7,162 nucleotides of DNA from Rudaea sp. (lineage in GTDB: Bacteria > Pseudomonadota > Gammaproteobacteria > Xanthomonadales > Rhodanobacteraceae), in the NCBI GenBank assembly GCA_025934455.1, contig JAICYA010000094.1, positions 1-7,162 of the forward strand, given 5' to 3'. Positions 1 to 5,895 of the stretch are shown in pieces; positions within the stretch are counted from its first letter, which is position 1, and each line of letters opens with the position of its first letter. The notes below the pieces were generated by a model that was not told the DNA's origin, did no database searches, and saw only the letters and a program-made list of their open reading frames with translations. A program made the translations under genes and the position numbers.

Positions 1-977
1 GGCAAGCCGAGCCTTGCCAGCGCGGCGATGGTGGCGTTCGCCGCATCGGGCGGCACGATCAGGGTGTAGCCGATGCCGCAGTTGAAGGTGCGCCACATCT
101 CGCTTTGCGCCACGTTGCCCTCGCGCTGCAGCCAGTCGAAGACCGCGGGCAGTTTCCACGTCGAGGAATCGAGCGCGAGGCCGAGTGCTTCGGGAACCAC
201 GCGGACGATGTTTTCGGTCAGGCCGCCGCCGGTGATGTGCGCCATGCCGTGCACGACTTGCGACTTCAGGAATTCCAGGATCGGTTTCACGTAGATCGTG
301 GTCGGGGCCATCAACGCATTGGCGAGTTTGGTGCCGCCGAGGTCGAGGTCGAATGGATTGCCGGCGCGCGCGGCGATCTTGCGGATCAGCGAATAGCCGT
401 TGGAATGCGGGCCGCTTGAGGCGATGCCGACGATGGCGTCGCCGGCGCGGATCTTCGCGCCGTCGATGAGCGCGGATTTTTCCACCGCACCGACGTTGAA
501 TCCGGCCAGGTCGTATTCGCCCGGCGCGTACATGTCCGGCATCTCGGCAGTTTCGCCGCCGATCAGGGCGCAGCCGGCGAGTTCGCAGCCTTTCGCGATG
601 CCGCCGACCACGGCGACGGTGGTCGCGACGTCGAGCTTGCCGGTGGCGAAGTAGTCGAGGAAGAACAGCGGTTCGGCGCCCTGCACCAGCACGTCGTTGA
701 CGCACATGGCGACGAGGTCGATGCCGATGGTGTCGTGGCGATTGAGTTGCTGCGCCAGTTTCAGCTTGGTGCCGACGCCGTCCGTGCCGGAGACCAGCAC
801 CGGCTCCTTGTAGCGCCCGGCCAACTCGAACAGCGCGCCGAAACCGCCCAGTCCGGCCATCACTTCTTTGCGGAACGTGCGCGCGACCAGCGGCTTGATG
901 CGCTCGACGACTTCCTCGCCGGCATCGATGTCGACGCCCGCGGCGCGGTAGGTCAGGGCTTCTTTCGACGAGGACAT
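1..977 (-). CDS. purM: Phosphoribosylformylglycinamidine cyclo-ligase (AIR synthetase), 3' end cut by window
   Basis: PurM closes the imidazole ring of FGAM with ATP to give AIR, the fifth step of de novo purine synthesis in the cytosol. Reading the minus strand from the ATG at 977-975 gives 325 codons with no stop. The family usually has about 345-350 residues, so roughly the last 20-25 lie beyond the left edge. Visible landmarks are the early [11 protein letters not shown] segment (10-20), [14 protein letters not shown] (62-75), the [20 protein letters not shown] block (85-104), [16 protein letters not shown] (135-150), the conserved VEKS (165-168), [17 protein letters not shown] (184-200) and [11 protein letters not shown] (247-257). 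All are intact. No strong Shine-Dalgarno precedes the ATG, but similarity begins within a few residues of it. The gene diverges from the DUF2066 gene across an 85-bp gap. Its VEKS codons contain one copy of the repeated GTGGAAAAATC motif. The identification is secure. Confidence 0.97.
   Translation of the reverse strand, partial: MSSSKEALTYRAAGVDIDAGEEVVERIKPLVARTFRKEVMAGLGGFGALFELAGRYKEPVLVSGTDGVGTKLKLAQQLNRHDTIGIDLVAMCVNDVLVQGAEPLFFLDYFATGKLDVATTVAVVGGIAKGCELAGCALIGGETAEMPDMYAPGEYDLAGFNVGAVEKSALIDGAKIRAGDAIVGIASSGPHSNGYSLIRKIAARAGNPFDLDLGGTKLANALMAPTTIYVKPILEFLKSQVVHGMAHITGGGLTENIVRVVPEALGLALDSSTWKLPAVFDWLQREGNVAQSEMWRTFNCGIGYTLIVPPDAANATIAALARLGL
474..485 (-). repeat. GTGGAAAAATC motif, copy 1 (in purM)
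   Basis: On the minus strand these bases read GTGGAAAAATCC and encode V165-E166-K167-S168 of PurM. VEKS is conserved in PurM, so the protein sequence alone could account for this copy, although the codons chosen are AT-rich for this DNA. The palindrome is not completed here: the bases after ATCC are GCGC. Confidence 0.55.
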
Positions 978-1006
978 GCGGCAGAGATCGCGTAAAAGTG
1001 GTGTGC

Positions 1007-1036
1007 ATGATAGACGTTCGCGCCGCGATTGGGCAG
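1007..1036 (-). promoter_or_regulatory. Possible purM promoter
   Basis: Read on the minus strand, CTGCCC (1036-1031) and TATCAT (1012-1007) are separated by 18 bp and resemble sigma-70 -35 and -10 boxes. The -10-like box ends 29 bp upstream of the purM ATG, so transcription would begin near base 1000 and leave a leader of about 20-25 nt. The -35 match is poor. Only the position in a short divergent gap and the -10 resemblance support it. I see no convincing plus-strand promoter for the DUF2066 operon in the same gap. Confidence 0.25.
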
Positions 1037-1062
1037 ACTGGGCGCCATTCCGGAACCTCGCC

Positions 1063-1764
1063 ATGACCTTCGCCGCCTTGCGCCGCTTCGCCCCGATGTT
1101 GCCGCTGCTCGCCCTGGCGTGGCTCGCGCCGAGCGCACCCGCGCATGGCGAAGGCCTGTACAGCGGCCAGGTGCCGGTCAACACGCAGTCCGACGCCGAA
1201 CGCGCCGAGGCGCTCAAGAGCGCGCTCGCGCAGGTCGTGGTCAAGCTCACCGGCGGCGACAACGCGGTGCTGGCCAGGCCCGAGGTGGCGCAGGCTGTGG
1301 CCAATGCCGCCAATTACGTGCAGCAATACCAGTATGCGCAGGATGCGGCCACGACGGCCGACGGCAAGCCGCAGGTGCGCCTGAGCCTGGTCGCGCAGTT
1401 CGACCGCACGGCCGTGGACAAGTTGATCGCCGATCTGGGCCTTAACCAGGCTGGAGTCGCCGCGCCCGATTCCAAGGCCGCGCAGGCGATCGCCGATACC
1501 CAGGCGCAATCGTTCCGCGTCTGGATCGGCGGCCTGCATTCCGCCGTCGATTACGCCCGTGCGGTCGGCGCCTTGTCGCGCAACGAACTGGTGCGCGGCG
1601 TGAAGGCCGAACAGGCGCGCGGCGATGGCGTCGAGGTGCGTGTGGACATCACCGGTCCGCTGCAGCGTCTACTCGATTCGCTGGCCACCTCGCCGTTGCA
1701 GGTGGATAACGCCAAGCCGCCGGTCGACGGCATCGACGCGCTGCTGAGCCTGCGGCCACAGTAA
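1063..1764 (+). CDS. DUF2066 domain-containing exported protein
   Basis: This is a 233-residue protein of unknown function. Residues 1-27 form a signal peptide: a short basic start (RR at 7-8), a hydrophobic core from about 11 to 23, and a likely cleavage site after A25-P26-A27. The mature protein should therefore be periplasmic or envelope-associated. The family signature is the early LYSGQVPV segment, then [20 protein letters not shown], a TGG turn and YVQQYQY, as in DUF2066 proteins. The ATG at 1063 was chosen because it begins the signal peptide and has a weak GGAA at 1052-1055. The reading frame is open from 976, but that extension is charged, lies in the purM promoter gap and would bury the signal sequence. 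DUF2066 genes beside purM and hda also occur in pseudomonads. The protein seems short for the family. It is followed after 2 nt by the next gene. The family call is firm; the function is unknown. Confidence 0.85.
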   Translation: MTFAALRRFAPMLPLLALAWLAPSAPAHGEGLYSGQVPVNTQSDAERAEALKSALAQVVVKLTGGDNAVLARPEVAQAVANAANYVQQYQYAQDAATTADGKPQVRLSLVAQFDRTAVDKLIADLGLNQAGVAAPDSKAAQAIADTQAQSFRVWIGGLHSAVDYARAVGALSRNELVRGVKAEQARGDGVEVRVDITGPLQRLLDSLATSPLQVDNAKPPVDGIDALLSLRPQ

Positions 1765-1766
1765 CC

Positions 1767-2345
1767 ATGACCGAGACGACCGCGACGGTGTGGCGGCATC
1801 TGCCCAACACGTTGACGGTGTTGCGCATGGCCCTGGTCGTGCCGCTGGCCTGGATGATCCGCGAGACACGCTACGACGAGGCGGTCGTCGTCGCCGCGAT
1901 CGCGGGCCTGACCGATGCACTGGATGGCTTCCTCGCGAAACGGTATTGCTGGCAAAGCTGGCTCGGCGGCGTGCTCGATCCGATCGCCGACAAGCTGATG
2001 CTGGTCGCCTGCTTCGTCACCCTCGGCCTGGTCGGCGCGCATCCGGACTGGTTGACCGGGCTCGTGGTCGGTCGCGACGTGGTGATCGTCGCCGGCGCCG
2101 TGGCCTGGCACAATCTGATCGGGCGCATCCACGCGCAGCCCACGCACCTGTCCAAGTTGACCACTGTCGTGCAAATCGTTTACGTGCTGGCGCAACTGCT
2201 GCACCTGAGCCACTGGCTCGAGTTGCCGCCGCGCCTGCTTGAAGTCCTGATCGTTCTCACCGCCATCCTCACCGCTGCGAGCGGCCTGCAATACGTGGTG
2301 GTGTGGTCGCGCAAGGCGCTGCGCGCGCGCAAGGCGGGTACATGA
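1767..2345 (+). CDS. CDP-alcohol phosphatidyltransferase family protein (PgsA-like)
   Basis: A 192-residue integral membrane enzyme of the family that transfers a phosphatidyl group from CDP-diacylglycerol to an alcohol. The best-known member, PgsA, makes phosphatidylglycerol phosphate from glycerol-3-phosphate. It opens like PgsA with LPNTLTVLRM (12-21). The catalytic CDP-binding signature spans 50-75: D50, D53, G54, A57, then G67, D71 and D75, including LDPIADK. The residue after A57 is lysine (K58) where the consensus has arginine. Hydrophobic segments lie at about 22-31, 39-48, 77-90, 95-111, 135-147 and 155-176. The stop of the DUF2066 gene is 2 nt upstream, and the stop overlaps the next ATG (ATGA), so translation is probably coupled. 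In this lineage a housekeeping pgsA is usually encoded elsewhere, so this may be a paralogue with another acceptor. The family is certain; the substrate is not. Confidence 0.9.
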   Translation: MTETTATVWRHLPNTLTVLRMALVVPLAWMIRETRYDEAVVVAAIAGLTDALDGFLAKRYCWQSWLGGVLDPIADKLMLVACFVTLGLVGAHPDWLTGLVVGRDVVIVAGAVAWHNLIGRIHAQPTHLSKLTTVVQIVYVLAQLLHLSHWLELPPRLLEVLIVLTAILTAASGLQYVVVWSRKALRARKAGT

Positions 2346-3454
2346 CGACCGCAGTGCGCTGGCAACTGCTTGCCCTGGTGCTGATCGTCGGTGCGCTGTT
2401 GTGGTTGCTCGCACCGGTACTCACGCCGTTCGCAGTCGCGGCGATGTTCGCTTACCTGTTCGATCCCGTGGTCGAGCGCCTGCAGCGCTGGCGGATGGGA
2501 CGCGGAACGGCGGTTGGCATCGTGTTCCTGGTGTTGACGGTGCTGTTGATCCTGGTCCTGCTGTGGCTGATCCCGTACCTGCAGCACCAGGTGGCCACCC
2601 TGATCCGTCGCTTGCCGGACTGGATCGATTGGGTGCAGACCGACGCCGTGCCTTGGCTCAACGCGAAGCTCGACCTCAACCTCGAGTCGCCCGACGCGCA
2701 GCAACTGGCGGCCGTCCTGCAGCAGCACTGGAAGGAAGCTGGCGGTCTGGCCGCCACGATCCTGACCCGGGTTTCCCGATCCGGATTTGCCCTGGTGACC
2801 TGGGGCGTGCACGTGCTGGTCGTGCCGGTCGCTTTCTACTACCTGCTGCGCGACTGGCGCGGCATGATCGCGCGCATCCACGACCTGCTGCCGCGGTCGA
2901 TCGAGCCGGTTGCGGTGCGCCTGGCGCGCGAATCCGACGAGACCCTGGGCGGATTCCTGCGCGGCCAGTTGTCGGTGATGCTCGTGCTTGTCGTGATGTA
3001 CGCGATCGGCCTGTTCGCGATCGGACTGGACGTCGGCCCCCTGATCGGCATCATCGCCGGCCTGATCAGCTTCGTGCCCTACCTCGGCGCCATCATCGGC
3101 GTGCTGATGGGCATGATTGCGGCGTTTGCGCAATTCCATGACTGGATCCATGCGCTCGGCGTGCTGATCGTGTTCGGCGTCGGCCACGTCATCGAAGGCT
3201 ACGTGCTGGTGCCGCGCCTGGTCGGCGAGAAGATCGGTCTGCATCCGCTCGCGGTGATCTTCGCCATCCTGGCCGGCGGCGAACTGTTCGGCTTCCTCGG
3301 CGTCCTGCTGGCTTTGCCGGTGGCCTCTGTGGCGATGGTCGTGTTGCGCTACGCGCATGAACGCTACCGCGCCAGCGCGCTCTACGGCAGTGGCCACGCC
3401 GCGATGGTTGTCGTCGAATCTTCCGTCCGCGAGTCGCCGTCGGACTCACCATGA
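2342..3454 (+). CDS. AI-2E family transporter (PerM-like permease)
   Basis: A 370-residue inner-membrane protein of the AI-2E exporter/PerM family, whose members have been linked to autoinducer export, sodium-proton antiport or other transport; the substrate here cannot be told. Hydrophobic segments are visible at about 8-40, 56-80, 148-168, 208-228, 232-262, 270-290 and 302-338. A soluble amphipathic stretch lies between the second and third (about 81-147). Family motifs are ARESDETLGGFLRGQ (195-209), ISFVPYLGAIIG (242-253), EGYVLVPRLVGEKIGLHPLA (285-304) and FGFLGVLLALP (316-326). The length is typical. The ATG at 2342 was chosen because it forms an ATGA overlap with the preceding stop. The 13-residue in-frame extension back to 2303 would lie inside the previous gene. 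The C-terminal 30 residues are hydrophilic and run to an ATGA overlap with hda. Confidence 0.93.
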   Translation: MTTAVRWQLLALVLIVGALLWLLAPVLTPFAVAAMFAYLFDPVVERLQRWRMGRGTAVGIVFLVLTVLLILVLLWLIPYLQHQVATLIRRLPDWIDWVQTDAVPWLNAKLDLNLESPDAQQLAAVLQQHWKEAGGLAATILTRVSRSGFALVTWGVHVLVVPVAFYYLLRDWRGMIARIHDLLPRSIEPVAVRLARESDETLGGFLRGQLSVMLVLVVMYAIGLFAIGLDVGPLIGIIAGLISFVPYLGAIIGVLMGMIAAFAQFHDWIHALGVLIVFGVGHVIEGYVLVPRLVGEKIGLHPLAVIFAILAGGELFGFLGVLLALPVASVAMVVLRYAHERYRASALYGSGHAAMVVVESSVRESPSDSP

Positions 3455-4140
3455 GCGCGCAGTTGCCGTTGTTGCTGCGCTGGCCGGCGCAACAGCGATT
3501 CGAGACATTCTTTCCCGGCACCAATGGCGCGGCGCTCGCCCTGCTGCAAGAAGTGGCGACGAGTGCGGCGGCGCCGTGGGTTTTCCTGAGTGGCCCTGTC
3601 GGCAGCGGCAAGACCCACCTGCTGCTAGCCGCCTGCGCCGCTGCGACCGCGGTCGGCCGCGGCGCGCAGTACCTGTCCCTAGCGAAAACGCAGCAGCGTG
3701 CGGACGCAATCCGTGCCCTCGGCGGCAGTGAGCTGCTCGCGCTCGACGACATGCACGCCAGCGCCGGCGACGGAACTTCCGAACACGCGCTGTTCGATCT
3801 GTACAATCGCTGCAAGGTGGAAAAATCCACATTGTTGTTTTCCGCAGCCGCGCCGCCCGCGCAAATCGGTATCGGCTTGCCGGACCTGGTTTCGCGCCTT
3901 TCCGCCTGCACGCAGGCGCGCCTGGCCCCGCTTGACGATGCGGCGCGCCGCGATTGGCTGCGCGCGCGCGCGGGCACGCGCGGGCTGATCCTAGACGACG
4001 GCGTGCTCGATTGGCTGTTCGCGCACCATGCGCGCGACTTGTCCAGCCTTGCGGACTTGCTCGAACGCATGGATCGCGCCGCGCTGGCCGCGCAGCGACG
4101 CGTCACGGTGCCGTTCCTGCGCGATCTATTGCGCGCGTAG
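3451..4140 (+). CDS. hda: DnaA regulatory inactivator Hda
   Basis: Hda is a AAA+ relative of DnaA domain III. With the DNA-bound beta clamp it stimulates hydrolysis of DnaA-bound ATP and so limits re-initiation of replication. The 229 residues match the family length (E. coli about 233). QLPLLL at 4-9 sits where the clamp-binding motif belongs. Walker A is GPVGSGKT (48-55), Walker B is LLALDD (95-100), and LPDLVSRL (143-150) carries the presumed arginine finger R149. The C-terminal part (LADLLERMDR onward) fits the sensor-2 helical region. Expression is probably coupled to the transporter through the ATGA overlap at 3451-3454. One copy of the interrupted palindrome encodes V123-E124-K125-S126-T127, in the strand before sensor 1, where relatives carry other residues. 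The gene end overlaps the end of murU by 15 nt. A plain DnaA-like paralogue is the only alternative, and the size and N-terminal motif favour Hda. Confidence 0.93.
   Translation: MSAQLPLLLRWPAQQRFETFFPGTNGAALALLQEVATSAAAPWVFLSGPVGSGKTHLLLAACAAATAVGRGAQYLSLAKTQQRADAIRALGGSELLALDDMHASAGDGTSEHALFDLYNRCKVEKSTLLFSAAAPPAQIGIGLPDLVSRLSACTQARLAPLDDAARRDWLRARAGTRGLILDDGVLDWLFAHHARDLSSLADLLERMDRAALAAQRRVTVPFLRDLLRA
3817..3837 (+). repeat. GTGGA-AAAA-TCCAC interrupted palindrome with ATTGTTG flank, copy 2 (in hda)
   Basis: The 5-bp inverted arms GTGGA (3817-3821) and TCCAC (3826-3830) flank AAAA, and ATTGTTG follows (3831-3837). It encodes VEKSTLL of Hda. Apart from the central four bases (AAAA here, TTTT there), all 21 positions are identical to the minus-strand copy in amgK (4880-4860). 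The surrounding hda sequence is strongly GC-rich. Confidence 0.75.
3959..3972. repeat. Alternating pyrimidine-purine (CG) tract in hda
   Basis: Fourteen bases of strict pyrimidine-purine alternation (TG followed by six CG steps) lie inside hda, in codons for the LRARAG stretch. Such tracts can adopt left-handed DNA and are prone to slippage. In this GC-rich background it may simply reflect Arg-Ala codon use. Confidence 0.5.
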
Positions 4141-4797
4141 GCGCGCATCGAGTTCAGCCAGCCGCTGCGGCGTGCCGATATCGCTCCACGCGCCGCGGAA
4201 ATGCTCGCCGGATATCCCGCTTGCACGCATCGCGGTGCGCAGGATCGGCACGATGCCGAATTTCCCGGGCGCATGCCCCGCCAGCAATTGCGCGCGATAC
4301 ACGCCGATGCCGGCGAAGGTCAGGCGCGGCGCGGGCTCGTCGTGGAGCCATCCATCGCGCAGGACGAAATCACCATCCGGGTGCTGTGGCGGATTGTCGA
4401 CCACGACGAGGTGCGCAAGTCCGGGCGGATCATGCGGCAATGTGGAAAAATCAAAATCCGTCCGGATGTCGCCGTTCACCGCGATGAACGGGTCGGTCCC
4501 GAGCAGGGGCAGCGCGCACAGCATGCCGCCGCCGGTTTCCAGGGGTTCCGGGCCTTCGTAGGAGTAATGGATGCGCAGGTTCCAGCGCGATCCGTCGCCG
4601 AGTGCAGGCGGGAACTGTTCGGCGAGGTGCGAGGTATTGATCACGACCTCGCGCACGCCCGCACGCGCGAGGTCTTCCAGGTGCCATTCGATCAGGCGCT
4701 TACCGCCGGCGCCGAGCAGCGGCTTGGGCGTCGCATCGGTCAGCGGCCGCATGCGTTCGCCGCGACCGGCTGCGAAAATCAGCGCGCGTTCGATCAT
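4126..4797 (-). CDS. murU: N-acetylmuramate alpha-1-phosphate uridylyltransferase MurU
   Basis: MurU joins UTP and MurNAc-1-phosphate to give UDP-MurNAc, the last step of the MurNAc recycling route that bypasses de novo synthesis (and so the fosfomycin target MurA). The 223 residues match the short MurU-type sugar nucleotidyltransferases. The nucleotide-binding loop AAGRGERMRP is at 9-18, with K25 in the following TPKP stretch. Other landmarks are EGPEPLETGGG (81-91), NGD (108-110) as the metal-binding motif, LVVVDNPPQHPDGDF (130-144) and the late WSDIGTP (204-210). The start at 4797 forms an ATGA overlap with the amgK stop, the expected coupled pair. The stop at 4128-4126 lies inside the end of hda on the other strand. 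A glucose- or mannose-1-phosphate nucleotidyltransferase is the generic alternative, but pairing with amgK favours MurU. Confidence 0.92.
   Translation of the reverse strand: MIERALIFAAGRGERMRPLTDATPKPLLGAGGKRLIEWHLEDLARAGVREVVINTSHLAEQFPPALGDGSRWNLRIHYSYEGPEPLETGGGMLCALPLLGTDPFIAVNGDIRTDFDFSTLPHDPPGLAHLVVVDNPPQHPDGDFVLRDGWLHDEPAPRLTFAGIGVYRAQLLAGHAPGKFGIVPILRTAMRASGISGEHFRGAWSDIGTPQRLAELDARLRAQ
4130..4147. terminator. GC hairpin at the hda/murU convergent junction (possible bidirectional terminator)
   Basis: TGCGCGC (4130-4136) and GCGCGCA (4141-4147) are perfect inverted repeats of 7 bp around the loop GTAG, which contains the hda TAG stop. It lies in the last codons of both hda and murU, where both transcripts should end. 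No T-tract follows on either strand, so it is not a canonical intrinsic terminator. It could act as a pause or an mRNA 3'-end stabiliser, or arise by chance from GCG-rich Ala/Arg codons. Confidence 0.4.
4438..4452 (+). repeat. CAATGTGGAAAAATC motif, copy 3 (in murU)
   Basis: Fifteen bases identical to those at 4863-4877 in amgK. On the coding (minus) strand they read GATTTTTCCACATTG and encode D116-F117-S118-T119-L120 of MurU. The second arm of the palindrome is absent (AAAATCC follows). TGTGGAAAA at 4441-4449 is the complement of TTTTCCACA, which fits the relaxed DnaA-box pattern TTWTNCACA. Confidence 0.7.
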
Positions 4798-5831
4798 GGC
4801 GCCGCCGTCGCTTCCTGCGCGCGCGGCAGGGCCAGGTCGCGGCCAGCCACGGCACGTTGCAACAATGTGGAAAAATCCACAAGTGCCGGATATTGCCGCG
4901 CCACCTCGACGACGTAGGCGAACACGCGCGGCAGGTCGGCCAGATAGCCGGGCTTGCCGTCGCGGTAGTTGAGGCGGCAGAAGATGCCGAGCACCTTGAT
5001 GTGGCGCTGCAGGCCGACGAGATCGAACCAGCGCCGGAAAGTCGCGGCAGGCACGCTGGCGGCGACGCGCTGCCGGTAGCCCTCCGCCCACGCCAGCACG
5101 CGTTCGATCGGCCAGGCGATGTAGCAGTCGCGCAGCAGCGAGGCGAGGTCGTAGGCGATGGGGCCGAGCATCGCGCCTTGGAAATCGATTATCCCCGGAC
5201 TCGAGAATCCGCCGGGGATGACGGCCGGATTGCTGTCATCGACGATCATCAGGTTGCGGCTGTGATAGTCGCGGTGGACGAAACAGCGCGGCTGCTCGAG
5301 CGCCGCGTGCAACAGGTGCGTGGACGCGGCTTCGATCACGTCCCATTCCTCGCAGCTCGGGGCAAAGCCCATATGGCGCTTGAGGAACCATTCGGGCATC
5401 AATTCCAGTTCGGTGACGAGTTGGGTGCGGTCGTAGGCCGGCAGACCCGATGCATCCACCGCCTGCATGCGCGCCAACGCGTCGAGCGCATCCGCGTACA
5501 GCGCATCGGCGCTCGCCGCGGTGAGTTCCGGCAGGTAGGCACGATTGCCGAGGTCCTCCATCAACACGAAACCGGTCGCCGTATCGGAGGCCAGGACCTG
5601 CGGTGCATGCAGGCCGACGCCGCGCAGGCGTGCGGCAATGTCGAGCCACGGCGCGATCGGCTCCTTGTCCGGCGGCGCATCCATCAGGATCAGGCTGGCA
5701 GAGCCGGCATGCACGCGCCAATAGCTGCGGAAACTCGCATCCGCCGAAGCCGGCGCGATGCGAAAATCGGCGGCCGACTGATGCCTGCGGACGAAGTCCA
5801 GCCGTTGTGCGGCTCTGTCGTTTGCGCTCAT
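4794..5831 (-). CDS. amgK: N-acetylmuramate/N-acetylglucosamine kinase AmgK
   Basis: AmgK is a cytosolic kinase of the aminoglycoside-phosphotransferase fold that phosphorylates the anomeric C1 hydroxyl of MurNAc (and GlcNAc), feeding MurU in peptidoglycan recycling. The 345 residues are close to family length. Motifs are [10 protein letters not shown] (31-40) in the N-lobe, the hinge-like VLMEDLG (89-95), the catalytic loop VHRDYHSRN (185-193, with D188 and N193) and the metal-binding IIDFQ (214-218, with D216), followed by [13 protein letters not shown]. Residues 203-212 look like a ten-residue insertion encoded by a REP-like hairpin, so the loop before DFQ is longer than I expect. The C-terminal region carries the VDFSTLL palindrome copy. 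I chose ATG 5831; an in-frame ATG at 5843 would add four residues, and no clear ribosome-binding site decides between them. The reading frame stays open much further upstream, but there it runs antisense to cysD and is not family-like. The stop overlaps the murU start. Confidence 0.9.
   Translation of the reverse strand: MSANDRAAQRLDFVRRHQSAADFRIAPASADASFRSYWRVHAGSASLILMDAPPDKEPIAPWLDIAARLRGVGLHAPQVLASDTATGFVLMEDLGNRAYLPELTAASADALYADALDALARMQAVDASGLPAYDRTQLVTELELMPEWFLKRHMGFAPSCEEWDVIEAASTHLLHAALEQPRCFVHRDYHSRNLMIVDDSNPAVIPGGFSSPGIIDFQGAMLGPIAYDLASLLRDCYIAWPIERVLAWAEGYRQRVAASVPAATFRRWFDLVGLQRHIKVLGIFCRLNYRDGKPGYLADLPRVFAYVVEVARQYPALVDFSTLLQRAVAGRDLALPRAQEATAAP
4860..4881 (+). repeat. TGTGGA-AAAA-TCCACA interrupted palindrome, copy 4 (in amgK)
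   Basis: This is the most symmetrical copy: 6-bp arms TGTGGA (4866-4871) and TCCACA (4876-4881) around AAAA, with the flank CAACAA at 4860-4865. On the coding strand it encodes V318-D319-F320-S321-T322-L323-L324 of AmgK. The half-site TCCACATTGTTG is shared exactly with the hda copy. TGTGGAAAA at 4866-4874 also fits the relaxed DnaA-box pattern. Confidence 0.75.
5191..5229. repeat. REP-like palindrome, apparently inserted in frame in amgK
   Basis: ATCCCCGG (5191-5198) and CCGGGGAT (5212-5219) form a perfect 8-bp inverted repeat around 13 bases, with partial symmetry inside (GGACTC/GAATCC, including a CTCGAG). The 5-mer CCGGA occurs at 5195-5199 and 5225-5229, exactly 30 bp apart, which would fit an insertion with short flanking repeats. 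On the coding strand the element gives [10 protein letters not shown] (203-212). Removing 30 bp would leave NP directly before GIIDFQ, which reads like an ordinary member of the family. The GTCATCCCC start and the translated VIP...GI resemble the common proteobacterial intergenic palindromes that translate as VIPAKAGI. Confidence 0.6.
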
Positions 5832-5849
5832 CGGCGTAAGCATATCCGC

Positions 5850-5878
5850 TTGCGTTGGCTTGCGGGTGACGCCATCAT
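5850..5878 (+). promoter_or_regulatory. Possible cysDN promoter
   Basis: TTGCGT (5850-5855) and CATCAT (5873-5878) are 17 bp apart and match sigma-70 boxes at three and four of six positions. The putative -10 ends 29 bp before the cysD ATG. This is weak evidence, resting mainly on position in the 76-bp divergent gap. A CysB-type activator would be expected for this operon, but I cannot identify its site. Confidence 0.2.
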
Positions 5879-5895
5879 GCCCGGCCTTGCAAGCC
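5857..5895. promoter_or_regulatory. Inverted repeat GGCTTGC/GCAAGCC in the amgK-cysD gap
   Basis: GGCTTGC (5857-5863) and GCAAGCC (5889-5895) are perfect 7-bp inverted repeats 25 bp apart, and the second overlaps a self-complementary CTTGCAAG (5886-5893). They straddle the proposed cysD promoter and the presumed leader. This could be an operator or a leader stem, or chance. Confidence 0.25.

Noticed and set aside
151..160. GTTTCCAC in purM as a further motif copy
   Set aside because: It matches only seven core bases and lacks the A-tract, so it is within chance.
976..1062. Longer N-terminus for the DUF2066 protein from ATG 976
   Set aside because: It would place 29 charged residues before a clear signal peptide and start at the purM start codon, within the divergent promoter gap.
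1551..2414. A 287-codon minus-strand frame across the DUF2066 and phosphatidyltransferase genes
   Set aside because: It is antisense to two well-supported genes, and its composition marks it as a shadow.
2180..3397. A 405-codon minus-strand frame opposite the transporter
   Set aside because: Composition (Gln, His, Asp, Arg) is what the complement of a GC-rich membrane protein gene gives. The plus-strand transporter has all family motifs.
3817..4881. The palindromes as ParB (parS) sites
   Set aside because: The arms TGTGGA/TCCACA around four A/T bases do not match the parS consensus, which has a central CACGTG-type core, and no parAB genes are nearby.
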